From Psettodes erumei (taxonomy: Eukaryota > Chordata > Actinopteri > Pleuronectiformes > Psettodidae), in the NCBI GenBank assembly GCA_016785225.1, contig JAFBJZ010000871.1, forward strand, positions 1,674,001 through 1,738,000: a stretch of 64,000 nt of DNA, in the 5' to 3' direction. The notes under the pieces are model-generated. The model was not told the origin of the DNA, searched no databases, and saw only the letters and a list, made by a program, of their open reading frames with translations. The translations under genes were made by a program, and so were the position numbers. Numbering within the stretch: the first letter of the stretch is position 1; each line of letters opens with the position of its first letter. This document shows positions 1 through 10,644 of the stretch, piece after piece.

Positions 1-472
1 CCTGGTGAAGTGTTAGTTGGTAAAATGCTGCCCTCGTGTGTCGTTCCAAACCAACTACCGCTAAAACAACAACAACAACAAAACCCTCCTGTTAAAAATA
101 GGTTTGAAGGGGTTTCGACGTCGACGACAGTAGTCTTCGACCACCTCGTTTGTGGTATATGTTGTCAGATGTTTAGATTTAACCAATAATCGTATCTGTT
201 TTTTATTATTTGATGCCCCTGAAAGCCCCCAAAGTGAAGCGTTGGAATTGTAAGCGGAACTATACTTCTATGAGAAGCTTTCTGTCAGGACCATTATAAA
301 CGACGCACCGCTCAATGTGTATGTCGTGTGAAGCCAAACTTAAATACCTTTGATATTTCTAGCGTCGTCCTTGTTGCCTTGAATTGGTTTGCCTCGTCTC
401 AGCTCGGTCAGTGATCGCGGCCCTTATCGTTAAATAAATCAACAAAAAGATAAAGCATGCGTGACTCAATTC

Positions 473-649
473 GCAATGCATTGTGGGCTTTATGATATCG
501 AACTCTTAAACTCTTAAACTATCAGCTTCTACGACAGTTTTGACAAAACTGGCTTTACCAGAGTTTTGAAAAAATTATTCTTTGTTTCCAACTCAATTAA
601 TGTTGTGATCCTGTGTGCTCGCGGGAGGAAACCCTGAGAGAGAATGATT
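473..649 (+). promoter_or_regulatory. Promoter of U3 copy 1: ZNF143-like DSE plus PSE-like block
   Basis: At 473-487 the reverse strand reads CCCACAATGCATTG, which fits the core of the Staf/ZNF143 site used in distal sequence elements of vertebrate snRNA/snoRNA genes. It lies about 210 nt upstream of the RNA start, the usual DSE distance. The block from 628 (GAAACCCTGAGAGAG) is 62 nt upstream of the start and aligns with the -61 block of the other ten copies. Copy 1 shares little other upstream sequence with the rest of the array. Confidence 0.55.
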
Positions 650-689
650 GCCCTGTGAATTAAGAACTGTCTTCACCCGCTGCTACACT

Positions 690-905
690 AAGACTATACT
701 TTCAGGGATCATTTCTATAGTATCCAACTTGAGAAATGTGTCACTAAAGTGATTGGTCTCACCAACCACGATGATGAGTCGTGATATTCCCTTCTGAGCG
801 TGAAGCGGGCAGAGAATAATGATTCATTTCATATGTTCTCTGCCATTGATGACCGTTCGCCACTTCCTTGTGGAGTGATGAGGGAGGGAATATGATCAGA
901 GTGGT
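690..905 (+). ncRNA. SNORD3: U3 small nucleolar RNA, copy 1
   Basis: The body begins AAGACTATACTTTCAGGGAT and continues into CATTTCTATAG, matching the 5' end of human U3, whose box A/A' region pairs with pre-18S rRNA. Then follow a C' box (GATGATGAG, near 768), box B (GAGCGTGAAGCGGGC), box C (TTGATGA) and the 3' terminal block GATCAGAGTGGT, which holds the D box. The U3 snoRNP (SSU processome) drives early cleavages that release 18S rRNA. A 3'-box-like GTTAAAGAAAAG follows about 11 nt after the end. At 216 nt it is one base shorter than human U3 (217 nt). Confidence 0.95.
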
Positions 906-1036
906 TCTGGAATTATGTTAAAGAAAAGTTAACAAACGTCTGACGATAAGTACTCCTGACTTTGAAGCTTATTGTTTTTTATCTAAAAAAAATCAGATGG
1001 TGGAAACAGGTGATTTGGACAAGGTTTGTTTCAGCG

Positions 1037-1786
1037 CAGTAGTGGTGTGCGATACTGCATATTTTGGTATTGATCCGATATCAATTAAATATGGGCCAGT
1101 GTCGCCGATACTGATACCGATACTTATCAATAAATAAGGTGGATGCGTCATTGAACTGCTAAATCTCAATTTTCATGATCTTAAGTGTTTTTGTGATGTT
1201 TATTTTTTATTATAAAATAGTTAAAACAAAGTTTATAATTAAATAGAAAATGTTTTATTATCAAATGTTTTAAGAAAAATCTTAAATAAAAAGTGTATGC
1301 AAATCAGTAATAAAAATAAAAACAAACAAGTACTTTTGAGAAACTATAATACAAAAATTAAATTAAATTGGGGGATTTCTGTCCTCCTCTCTCCGTTTTT
1401 GCAGCTCCATGTTTTCTTTGGGATGTTTTTTGAGATGTAAATTGGTAGTGTTTCCACTATACCTTACGAGTTTTTTGCCTGTGCTGATGAACCTGAGCCA
1501 GCAACTTGCTTGTTTGTTTGCTTTGCATGTCTAAGTCACGTCACGTGACTCATGTGACGGCACAACATCTAAACACAAGAGTGGGAGCAAAGTGTGCCTG
1601 CTCTGTGCTGACACAGGAGCGGCGAGTCCGGCGACCTGGCTGTTTCCTTTTTGCCGAAACTGCAGCATTGCAAACAAGAGCGGAACTTACAGTAAAGAAT
1701 TGATCTCACCAGGCTAGTATCGATCCGATACTGATACCCACTTGGTATCGATACTATCGATATTTGGATCGATCCGCCCACTACTA
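1037..1786. mobile_element. hAT-like non-autonomous element (MITE), ~750 bp, full length
   Basis: The ends are near-inverted: CAGTAGTGGTGTGCGAT on the left, and CCGCCCACTACTA on the right, which reads TAGTAGTGGGCGG on the other strand. Subterminal stretches are full of GATAC/GTATC motifs in inverted arrangement. The interior is AT-rich and has no transposase. It lies in the spacer between U3 copies 1 and 2. CAGnGGTG-type ends suggest the hAT superfamily; I could not identify a clean 8-bp target duplication. Short reading frames inside it are not genes. Confidence 0.65.
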
Positions 1787-1898
1787 AGAAGCAGTCCACA
1801 GTTTAAAAGTTTTGTTTTTCATTGACAAAAACAAGAAGTCTAGAAAAGATTAGTTAAATTAACAGTCCACAGTGCATGTAGTGACAACTGTTCTGAGA

Positions 1899-2344
1899 AT
1901 ACTGGGGAATTTTGGTATTGATACCAAGTAATTACAGGGCTAGTATCGCCAATACCGATACCAATACTTTTTACTTGAAACGTTATGATCATTGAATGAT
2001 TTTGTGATTTTGCCTTGAGTTAGTTGATTATGATTATAGTAAAACATAGCACAAAGATTTTAGACAATAAAAATACTTTTTATTTTCTAACTACAACAAT
2101 AGAACAAATAACAAGTAACAGTATAATAATAAATAAGTATATAAGTATAATAATAAAATAATTATTTGTTTCAGAAAAAACTCACTAGTGCAAAATAGTT
2201 CAAAATAATGAGGAAATTTGAGTAAATTGCTGGACGACACAAGAGAAATTGCAGCATCGATCTCACCACGCTAGTATCGATACGATACCAATACTCACCT
2301 TGGTATCGATACTATCGATATTTAGATCAATACGCCCACCCCTA
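1899..2344. mobile_element. Second hAT-like MITE (~445 bp) in the same U3 spacer
   Basis: Both ends carry the subterminal GATACC/TATCGAT motifs, and the right end is TACGCCCACCCCTAC. Other units of the array (near 3215, 4837, 5675 and 6564) keep the uninterrupted sequence GTTCTGATAATTAAAAG. Here that sequence is split, which supplies an internal empty-site comparison. Its interior resembles the element at 20651-21060 more than the 750-bp element next to it. Confidence 0.65.
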
Positions 2345-2694
2345 CTGATAATTAAAAGTTATAACAAATGAGAAAAACACTGAAACGTACAGTTTCATGA
2401 ATGTAGACTGGGACTCAAACAGAGCCTGCATTACTTCTTTCACTCAGTGACAGAAATTCTCCTTTTGTCTTGCTAGTATTTTCAGCCCAACCTAAATGTC
2501 ATCAGTGTAACTTTTCTTTTCTTGCTTTGTTACTTAAGAACTTTGTGACAACTTTTTCTTCCTGCCTGTGAGCTCAGTGTATGACGGCTGTGCTGTCAGA
2601 GTCACGCAGTGATTGGCCGTGTCCAGCTGTTTTATTTCCGGAGCCCTGATAAGTGAATGAGGCACAGCAGCTGGAGCTTGTAGATTTTAAAGAA

Positions 2695-2712
2695 GAACCC
2701 TGAGTGATACTG
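2695..2712 (+). promoter_or_regulatory. Class A PSE-like element of U3 copies 2-6 and 8
   Basis: GAACCCTGAGTGATACTG starts 61 nt before the RNA. The same block starts at 3565, 5185, 6026, 6877 and 8964, each exactly 61 nt before its own U3 start. Vertebrate Pol II snRNA-type genes have a proximal sequence element around -60 to -40, bound by SNAPc. Further upstream, class A units (copy 6 less completely) share a block with an inverted CCAAT (ATTGGCC), roughly 150 nt before the start. I saw no convincing octamer in this class. Confidence 0.6.
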
Positions 2713-2755
2713 ACTGTCCTCTGATTTAAGACCTGTCTTCACCCGCTGTTACACT

Positions 2756-2971
2756 AAGACTATACTTTCAGGGATCATTTCTATAGTATCCAACTTGAGA
2801 AATGTGTCACTAAAGTGTTTAGTCTCACCAACCACGATGAAGAGTCATGATATTTCCTTCTGAGCATGAAGCTGGTAGAGAATAATGATTCATTTCATAT
2901 GTTCTCTCCCATTGATGACTGGTCATCACTTTTTTGTGGAGTGATGAGGAAGGAAATATGATCAGAGTGGT
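2756..2971 (+). ncRNA. SNORD3: U3 small nucleolar RNA, copy 2
   Basis: Full-length U3 with the complete 5' domain. It differs from copy 1 in the C' region (GATGAAGAGTCATG rather than GATGATGAGTCGTG), in box B (GAGCATGAAGCTGGT), and in the apical stem near 2930, where a T run replaces CTTCC. It ends GATCAGAGTGGT. Class A promoter. Two MITEs lie upstream between it and copy 1. Whether this variant is expressed cannot be told. Confidence 0.92.
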
Positions 2972-3625
2972 TATACAAGTGTGTTAAAAAAATAAAATGT
3001 TGTGTTTTAGAGGATACAATTGATACTTTGTGTTTTTAATGTTCATGCAATTGTCTTTTATTTTAAAAATTCTGAAAAATTGGTGATTTGGGCAAGATTT
3101 GTTTCACAAACAGTCCGCTGTGTAAAAGTTTAGTTTGTTTCAGACAAAAAAAAAAGAAGTCTAGAAAAGATTAGTTTCATAAACAGTCCACAGTGCATGT
3201 AGTGCCAACTTGATGTGTTCTGATAATTAAAAGTAATAACAAATGAGAAAAACGCTGAAACGTACAGTGTCATGAATGTAGACTGGGACTCAAACAGAGC
3301 CTGCATTACTTCTTTCACTCAGTGACAGAAATTCACCTTTTGTCTTGCTAGTATTTTCAGCCCAACCTAAATGCCACCAGTGTAACTTTTCTTTTCTTTC
3401 TCTGTTACTTAATAACTAACAAGATTTCTTCCTGCCTGTGAGCTCTGTGTATGACGGCTGTGCTGTCAGAGTCACGCAGTGATTGGCCGTGTCCGACTGT
3501 TTTATTTCCGGAGCCCTGATAAGTGAATGAGGCACAGCAACTAGAGCTTGTTGATGTTAAAGAAGAACCCTGAGTGATACTGACTGTCTTGTGATTTAAG
3601 AACTGTTTTCACCCACTGTTACACT

Positions 3626-3841
3626 AAGACTATACTTTCAGGGATCATTTCTATAGTATCCAACTTGAGAAATGTGTCACTAAAGTGTTTGGTCTCACCA
3701 ACCACGATGATGAGTCGTGATATTCCCTTCTGAGCATGAAGTGGGCAGAGAATAATGATTCATATCATATGTTCTCTGCCATTGATGACCGTTCGCCACT
3801 TCCTTGTGGAGTGATGAGGGAGGGAATATGATCAGAGTGGT
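3626..3841 (+). ncRNA. SNORD3: U3 small nucleolar RNA, copy 3
   Basis: Full-length U3, very close to copy 1 in its 3' half (same ACCGTTCGCCACTTCC loop) although it has a class A promoter. This suggests gene conversion or duplication that mixed bodies and promoters. Box B reads GAGCATGAAGTGGGC. Its 3' flank (TCTGGAATTATGTTAAAG) is also the copy 1 type. Confidence 0.93.
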
Positions 3842-3971
3842 TCTGGAATTATGTTAAAGAAAAGTTAACAAATGTTTGAAGATAAGTACTCCTGACTTTG
3901 AAGCTTATTATTTTGTATCTAAAAAAATCAGATGGTGAAAACAGGTGATTTGGACAAGGTTTGTTTCAGCG

Positions 3972-4632
3972 CAGTAGTGGTGTCAATTAGTGGTGTGCGA
4001 TACTGCATATTTTGGTGTTGATCCGATATCAATTAAATATGGGCCAGTATCGCCGATACTGATACCGATACTTATCAATAAATAAGGTGAATGCGTCATT
4101 GAATTGCTAAATCTCAATTTTCATGATCTTAAGTGTTTTTGTGATGTTTATTTTTTATTATTAAATAGTTAAAACCCAGGACAAAGTTTATAATTAAATA
4201 GTAAATGTTTTATTATCAAATGTTTTAAGAAAAATCTTAAATAAAAAGTGCTTGCAAATCAGTAAAAAAAATAAAAACAAACAAGTACTTTTGAGAAACT
4301 ATAATACAAACATTTAAATAAATTGGGGGATTTCTGTCTTCCTCTCTCCGTTTTTGCAGCTCCATGTTTTCTTTGGGATGTTTTTTGAGATGTAAATTGG
4401 TAGTGTTTCCACTATACCTTACGAGTTTTTTGCAAATCTCCCATATTTAGCTGTCATTTAATTTTCGGCTTGAAAATACAGCCACTTCCTCTCTGCCATT
4501 CTCCTGTTGTGCCTGTGCTGATGAACCTGAGCCAGCAACTTGCTTGTTTGTTTGCTTTGCGTGTCTAAGTCACGTCACGTGACTCATGTGATGGCACAAC
4601 ATCTAAACACAAGAGTGGGAGCAAAGTGTGCA
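3972..4632. mobile_element. Truncated second copy of the ~750-bp MITE
   Basis: The left end matches the element at 1037 but has a small internal duplication of TAGTGGTGT. It keeps about 85 bases (near 4435-4515) that the first copy has lost. It stops near 4632 inside GCAAAGTGTGC, where the sequence switches directly to the downstream flank of a U3 unit (GATACAATTGATAC, as near 3012). The right terminal repeat is therefore missing. This looks like a recombination or deletion junction, not a fresh insertion. Confidence 0.65.
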
Positions 4633-5245
4633 AAGATACAATTGATACTTTGTGTCTTTAATGTTCATGCAATTGTCTTTTATTTTAAAAATTCTGAAAA
4701 ACTGGTGGTTTGGGCAAAATTTGTTTCACAAACAGTCCGCTGTGTAAAAGTTTAGTTTGTTTCAGACAAAAAAAAGAAGTCTAGAAAAGATTAGTTTCAT
4801 AAACAGTCCACAGTGCATGTAGTGACAACTTGATGTGTTCTGATAATTAAAAGTTATAACAAATAAGAAAAACACTCAAACGTACAGTGTCATGAATGTA
4901 GACTGGGACTCAAACAGAGCCTGCATTACTTCTTTCACTCAGTGACAGAAATTCACCTTTTGTCTTGCTAGTATTTTCAGCCCAACCTAAATGTCATCAG
5001 TGTAACTTTTCTTTTCTTTCTCTGTTACTTAATAACTAACAAGATTTCTTCCTGCCTGTGAGCTCTGTGTATGACGGCTGTGCTGTCAAAGTCACGCAGT
5101 GATTGGCCGTGTCCGACTGTTTTATTTCCGGAGCCCTGATAAGTGAATGAGGCACAGCAGCTGGAGCTTGTTGATGTTAAAGAAGAACCCTGAGTGATAC
5201 TGACTGTCTTGTGATTTAAGAACTGTTTTCACTCACTGTTAAACT

Positions 5246-5461
5246 AAGACTATACTTTCAGGGATCATTTCTATAGTATCCAACTTGAGAAATGTGTCAC
5301 TAAAGTGTTTGGTCTCACCAGCCACGATGATGAGTCGTGATATTCCCTTCTGAGCATGAAGCGGGCAGAGAATAATGGTTCATTTCATATGTTCTCTGCC
5401 GTTGATGACTGGTTGTCACTTCCTTATGCAGTGACGAGGAAGGGAGTATGATCAGAGTGGT
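5246..5461 (+). ncRNA. SNORD3: U3 small nucleolar RNA, copy 4
   Basis: Full-length U3 body with class A promoter. It has CAGCCACGATGATGAG at the C' box, and CCTTATGCAGTGACGAGG in the 3' stem-loop, where the other copies have CCTTGTGGAGTGATGAGG. Box C (GTTGATGAC) is intact. Its 3' flank has the best 3'-box match of the array, GTTTAAGAGAG at 5471-5481, suggesting a functional 3'-end formation signal. Confidence 0.92.
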
Positions 5462-6086
5462 TTTACAAATGTTTAAGAGAGTGTTAATAATAAAAACTTA
5501 TTCTTTGCACTGGGTAAGAAAGAAAGTTTAGGATTTGTCAGTTTATGTGTATAACATTAACATAATCATTTTTATCTAAAAAAAGTCTAATACATTCTAC
5601 ACAAGAGCAGGCAGTCTGAAAAAGATTAGTTTGATAAACAGTCCACAGTGCATGTAGTGCCAACTTGACGTGTTCTGATAATTAAAAGTTATAACAAATG
5701 AGGAAAAACACTCAAACGTAGTGTCATGAATGTAGACTGGGACTCAAACAGAGCCTGCATTACTTCTTTCACTCAGTGACAGAAATTCTCCTTTTGTCTT
5801 GCTAGTATTTTCAGCCCAACCTAAATGTCATCAGTGTAACTTTTTGCTTTTCTTGCTTTGTTACTTAAGAACTTTGTGACAACTTTTTCTTCCTGCCTGT
5901 GAGCTCAGTGTATGACGGCTGTGCTGTCAGAGTCACGCAGTGATTGGCCCTGTCTGACTGTTTTATTTCGGGAGCCCTGATAAGTGAATGAGGCACAGCA
6001 ACTGGAGCTTGTTGATGTTACAGAAGAACCCTGAGTGATACTGACTGTCCTGTGATTTAAGACCTGTCTTCACCCACTGCTACACT

Positions 6087-6302
6087 AAGACTATACTTTC
6101 AGGGATCATTTCTATAGTATCAAACTTGAGAAATGTGTTACTAAAGTGTTTAGTCTCACCAACCACAATGAAGAGTCATGATGTTCTCTTCTGAGCATGA
6201 AGCGGGCAGAGAATAATGATTCGTTTCATATGTTCTCTGCCATTGATGACTGGTCGTCACTTCCTTGTGGAGTGATGAGGGAGGGAATATGATCAGAGTG
6301 GT
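6087..6302 (+). ncRNA. SNORD3: U3 small nucleolar RNA, copy 5
   Basis: Full-length U3 with class A promoter. Differences lie in the 5' hinge (TATCAAACTTGAG and TGTTACT) and in the C' box (AATGAAGAGTCATG), which departs from the GATGATGAG of most copies. Boxes B (GAGCATGAAGCGGGC), C and the 3' block are kept. Confidence 0.92.
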
Positions 6303-6937
6303 TATACATGTATGTGGAAAAAAACTAAGAAAATATTGTCTTTTGCAGTACTTTAGAGAATAAAATAGACACTTTGTGTCTTTTATGTTTATGCAGTTGT
6401 TTTTTATTTGAAGAAATCAGAAGAGCAGGTGGTTTGGGCAAGCTTTGTTTCAGAAACAGTCCACTGTGTAAAAGTTTAGTTTGTTACAGACAAAAAAAAA
6501 AGAAGTCTAGAAAAGATTAGTTTCATAAACAGTCCACAGTGCATGTAGTGACAACTTGATGTGTTCTGATAATTAAAAGTTGCAACAAATGAGAAACAGA
6601 CTCAAAGTACAGTGTCATGAATGTAGACTGGGACTCAAACAGAGCCTGCATTACTTCTTTCACTCAGTGACAGAAATTCACCTTTTGTCTTGCTAGTATT
6701 TTCAGCCCAACCTAAATGTCATTAGTGTAACTTTTCTTTTCTTGCTTTGTTGCTTAATAACTTTGCGGCAAGTTTTTCCTCCTGTGTGTGATTGGCCATG
6801 TCCAGCAGCTTTATTTCCAGAGCCCTGATGACTGGATGAGACACATCAACTGAAGGAGCTTGTTGATGTTACAGAGGAACCCTGAGTGATACTGACTGTC
6901 CTGTGATTTATAAACTGTTTTCACCCACTGTCAAACT

Positions 6938-7153
6938 AAGACTATACTTTCAGGGATCATTTCTATAGTATCTAACTTGAGAAATGTGTCACTAAAGTGT
7001 TTAGTCTCGCCAACCGCGATGATGAGTCGTGATATTCCCTTTTGAGCGTGAAGCGGGCAGAGAATAATGGTTTGTTTCATATGTTTTCTGCCCTTGATGA
7101 TTGGTCATCACTTCCTTGTGGAGTGATGAAGAAGGGAATATGATCAGAGTGGT
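6938..7153 (+). ncRNA. SNORD3: U3 small nucleolar RNA, copy 6
   Basis: Full-length U3. The class A promoter is shortened: it lacks the TATGACGGCTGTGCTGTCAG stretch seen upstream of copies 2-5 and 8, but keeps ATTGGCC and the -61 block. The body has CGCCAACCGCGATGATGAG and TTTTGAGCGTGAAGCGGGC. Box C (TTGATGATT) keeps its core. The downstream flank (TCTGTTACAGATG) is unlike the other copies and lacks an obvious 3' box. Confidence 0.9.
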
Positions 7154-7690
7154 TCTGTTACAGATGTACATAATCAGTAGATGAAGAAACTATGCTGTTG
7201 TTGTTTTCAGGTGTTTGTTACTCTTAATGGGGACTGTGGTCCAAGTTGATTGTTGGATCAATTAAGAAAGTAATTATAGGAGCTTTGGTTAAGACAACTT
7301 TTTTGTTTCTAGACTGAAAGAGCAGATGATTATCATGACATATGAGAATAAATCAAACTTAACGTAAGGCCGTAGTCTGTTACAAGTGATATTATTAGAA
7401 AGACAAAGTCTCTGCGTTATGTAACAACAATAAAGCAATGTTCACTTGGAATTTCTGAGGTGTTTGTTGAGGAGAATGCTGGTGTGTTGTGAGGGAACTA
7501 CTAGATGATTGGATAACAAGGGTGTCGATCAGTTCATCATTTTCTTGATTCATTAAGTCGATCAGTGGTCAGAAACTGTGTAATTCACATTTGATTGAAG
7601 AAGATATAAGGCTGAAACAACAGTATTGCAGAAAGAGAGGCAGTGTCCTAAAGCTGCGTTCAAGATCGAATTTCTCATTTGAGTCATGCA
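7154..7690. other. Non-repeated spacer between U3 copies 6 and 7
   Basis: About 540 bases that do not match the other spacers in the array. No gene, MITE end or coding frame was recognised. Class B spacer sequence begins near 7700 (CAGGTGGTGTAACAACTTC). Confidence 0.4.
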
Positions 7691-8003
7691 TTTTGTTATC
7701 AAAAAGATATCAGGTGGTGTAACAACTTCAGAAAAGGTTGAACAGAATGAGACAAAGATCCGATTTAATTGTTATGAATGTATTTCTGTATATCATATAT
7801 GTTGAACATAGTCTGCTTTACTTCTTTCAGTCAGTGAGAGAAATTACTCTATTGTCTTGCGAGTATTTGAATCTTGACTTGATTTTGCTAGTGTCAGTTT
7901 GTAATCTTTTCTTACGATAAGCTTTGCTATATTGTATCATTTATGTGAGACCGCATAACTTGACAAGGCACAGCAAGTGAATGAACTTGTGGATGGCAGA
8001 GAG

Positions 8004-8025
8004 GAACCATGAGTGATGAGAACTT
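8004..8025 (+). promoter_or_regulatory. Class B PSE-like element of U3 copies 7, 9, 10 and 11
   Basis: GAACCATGAGTGATGAGAAC starts 61 nt before copy 7, and again at 9664, 10368 and 11063, each at exactly -61. It shares GAACC.TGAGTGAT with class A, but the surrounding spacer is different (GAGACCGCATAACTTGACAAGG and AGTGAATGAACTTGTGGATG). The constant spacing despite divergent neighbours is the main evidence that this block is the functional PSE. Confidence 0.6.
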
Positions 8026-8064
8026 TGAAGTGAATCAAGACCTGTTTTCACCCACTGTCAAACT

Positions 8065-8280
8065 AAGACTATACTTTCAGGGATCATTTCTATAGTATCC
8101 AACTTGAGAAATGTGTCACTAAAGTGTTTAGTCTCACCAACCACGATGATGAGTCATGATATTCTCTTCAGAGCATGAAGCAGGCAGAGAATAATGATTT
8201 AGTTCATATGTTCTCTGCTATTGATGACTGTTCATCACTTCCTTGTGGAGTGAGGAAGGAGGGAATATGATCAGAGTGGT
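8065..8280 (+). ncRNA. SNORD3: U3 small nucleolar RNA, copy 7
   Basis: Full-length U3 behind the first class B promoter. As in copies 9-11, the sequence before box B is CTTCAGAGCATGAAGC, where class A copies have CTTCTGAGC (TTTTGAGC in copy 6). The 3' stem reads GGAGTGAGGAAGGAGGG. The downstream flank differs from all other copies. Confidence 0.91.
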
Positions 8281-9024
8281 TGTGAAGATATAAATGACAG
8301 TAAGTTGGGCTTTTTTTAGTCAAAGGTCTATGAATGTTCAGTGGAAGTATTTATAAAGCTGAGATATGATTGTTACATTTCTTATAGTTGTGAAGCAATA
8401 AATGTTTGTTGGCATAACTTGAGTTGTGTCTGTCTGTGCGACAAGGTCAAGTGCTTATTATTAGGTTTCATGAGAAATTCTCTGTATGTCCTTGTAGCAG
8501 TTAAACAGTTCTAAATGCAGCATTTGTTGACAGAAACAAGCAGTCTGAAACAGAATTATGAAAACAAATTAGTTTGATAAACAGCCCACAGTGCAAGTAG
8601 TGTCAACTTCATGGGTTCTAATAATTAAAAGTTATAACATGAGAAAAACGCTCAAACGTAGTGTCATGAATGTAGACTGGGACTCAAACAGAGCCTGCAT
8701 TACTTCTTTCACTCAGTGACAGAAATTCACCTTTTGTCTTGCTAGTATTTTCAGCCCAACCTAAATGTCATCAGTGTAACTTTTCTTTTCTTGCTTTGTT
8801 ACTTAAGAACTTTGTGACAACTTTTTCTTCCTGCCTGTGAGCTCTGTGTATGACAGCTGTGCTGTCAGAGTCACGCAGTGATTGGCCCTGTCTGACTGTT
8901 TTATTTCCGGAGCCCTGATAAGTGAATGAGGCACAGCAACTGGAGCTTGTTGATGTTACAGAAGAACCCTGAGTGATACTGACTGTCCTGTGATTTAAGA
9001 CCTGTCTTCACCCACTGCTACACT

Positions 9025-9240
9025 AAGACTATACTTTCAGGGATCATTTCTATAGTATCCAACTTGAGAAATGTGTTACTAAAGTGTTTAGTCTCACCAA
9101 CCACGATGATGAGTCATGATATTTCCTTCTGAGCATGAAGCCACCAGAGAATAATGATTCATTTCATATGTTCTCTGCCATTGATGACTGGTCGTCACTT
9201 CCTTGTGGAGTGATGAGGGAGGGAATATGATCAGAGTGGT
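9025..9240 (+). ncRNA. SNORD3: U3 small nucleolar RNA, copy 8 (altered box B)
   Basis: U3 body with class A promoter. Box B reads GAGCATGAAGCCACC where nearly all other copies have GAAG(C/T)GGGC, so the GGGC that can pair with the downstream TCTGCC stem is lost. Everything else, including boxes C', C and the 3' block, is normal. It may be a functional variant or an early pseudogene. Confidence 0.88.
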
Positions 9241-9724
9241 TATACGAATGTGTTAAAAAAAATAAGATGTTGTGTTTTAGAGGATACAACTGACACTTTG
9301 TGTCTTTAATGTTCATGCAATTGTTTTTTTGTTTAAAGAAGTCAGAAGAACAGACATCAGGTGGTGTAAGAACTTCAGAAAAGGTTGAACGGAATAAGAC
9401 GAAGACCTCATTTAATTGTTATGAATGAATTTCTGTATATCATATATATTGAACATAGTCTGCTTTACTTCTTTCAGTCAGTGATAGAAATTACTCTATT
9501 GTCTTGCGAGTATTTGAATCTTGGCTTGATTTTGTCAGTGTTAGTTTGTAATCTTATTATTATAACTTTTCTTACGATAAGCTTTGCCATATTGTATAAT
9601 TTACGTGAGACCGCATAACTTGACAAGGCACAGCAAGTGAATGAACTTGTGGATGGCAGAGAGGAACCATGAGTGATGAGAACTTTGCAGTGAATTATGA
9701 CCTGTTTTCACCCGCTGCTACACT

Positions 9725-9939
9725 AAGACTATACTTTCAGGGATCATTTCTATAGTATCTAACTTGAGAAATGTGTCACTAAAGTGTTTAGTCTCGCCAA
9801 CCACGATGATGAGTTGTGATGTTCCCTTCAGAGCATGAAGCGGGCAGAGAATAATGATTTACTTCATATGTTCTCTGTCATTGATGACTGGTCGTCACTT
9901 CCTTGTGGAGTGATGAGGGAGGAATATGATCAGAGTGGT
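9725..9939 (+). ncRNA. SNORD3: U3 small nucleolar RNA, copy 9
   Basis: Class B copy of 215 nt. One G is missing in the 3' stem (GAGGGAGGAATATG). C' reads GATGATGAGTTGTGATG. It is nearly identical to copy 10 and its spacer, which marks a recent tandem duplication. Confidence 0.91.
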
Positions 9940-10428
9940 TATACAAATGTGTTAAAAAAAAAAAATAAGATGTTGTGTTTTAGAGGATACAATTGACACT
10001 TTGTGTCTTTAATGTTCATGCAATTGTTTTTTTTGTTTAAAGAAGTCAGAAGAACAGACATCAGGTGGTGTAAGAACTTCAGAAAAGGTTGAACGGAATA
10101 AGACGAAGACCTCATTTAATTGTTATGAATGAATTTCTGTATATCATATATATTGAACATAGTCTGCTTTACTTCTTTCAGTCAGTGATAGAAATTACTC
10201 TATTGTCTTTGTAGTATTTGAATCTTGGCTTGATTTTGTCAGTGTTAGTTTGTAATCTTATTATTATAACTTTTCTTACGATAAGCTTTGCCATATTGTA
10301 TAATTTACGTGAGACCGCATAACTTGACAAGGCACAGCAAGTGAATGAACTTGTGGATGGCAGAGAGGAACCATGAGTGATGAGAACTTTGCAGTGAATT
10401 AGGACCTGTTTTCACCCGCTGCTACACT

Positions 10429-10644
10429 AAGACTATACTTTCAGGGATCATTTCTATAGTATCTAACTTGAGAAATGTGTCACTAAAGTGTTTAGTCTCG
10501 CCAACCACGATGATGAGTTGTGATGTTCCCTTCAGAGCATGAAGCGGGCAGAGAATAATGATTTACTTCATATGTTCTCTGTCATTGATGACTGGTCGTC
10601 ACTTCCTTGTGGAGTGATGAGGGAGGGAATATGATCAGAGTGGT
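10429..10644 (+). ncRNA. SNORD3: U3 small nucleolar RNA, copy 10
   Basis: Class B copy, 216 nt, and the intact counterpart of copy 9: GAGGGAGGGAATATG is complete. Starts lie 704 nt after copy 9 and 695 nt before copy 11. All boxes are present. Confidence 0.92.

Noticed and set aside
1506..1703. Short frames starting MLVCLLC, here and at 4540-4755
   Set aside because: They lie inside the two copies of the 750-bp MITE and diverge after the truncation point; no transposase or known domain.
7738..7920. Repeated frames starting MNRMRQRSDLIVMN or MNGIRRRPHLIVMN (also 9385-9618 and 10790-11017)
   Set aside because: They are translations of the class B U3 spacer. Their recurrence comes from the tandem repeat and they differ by indels that change the C terminus.
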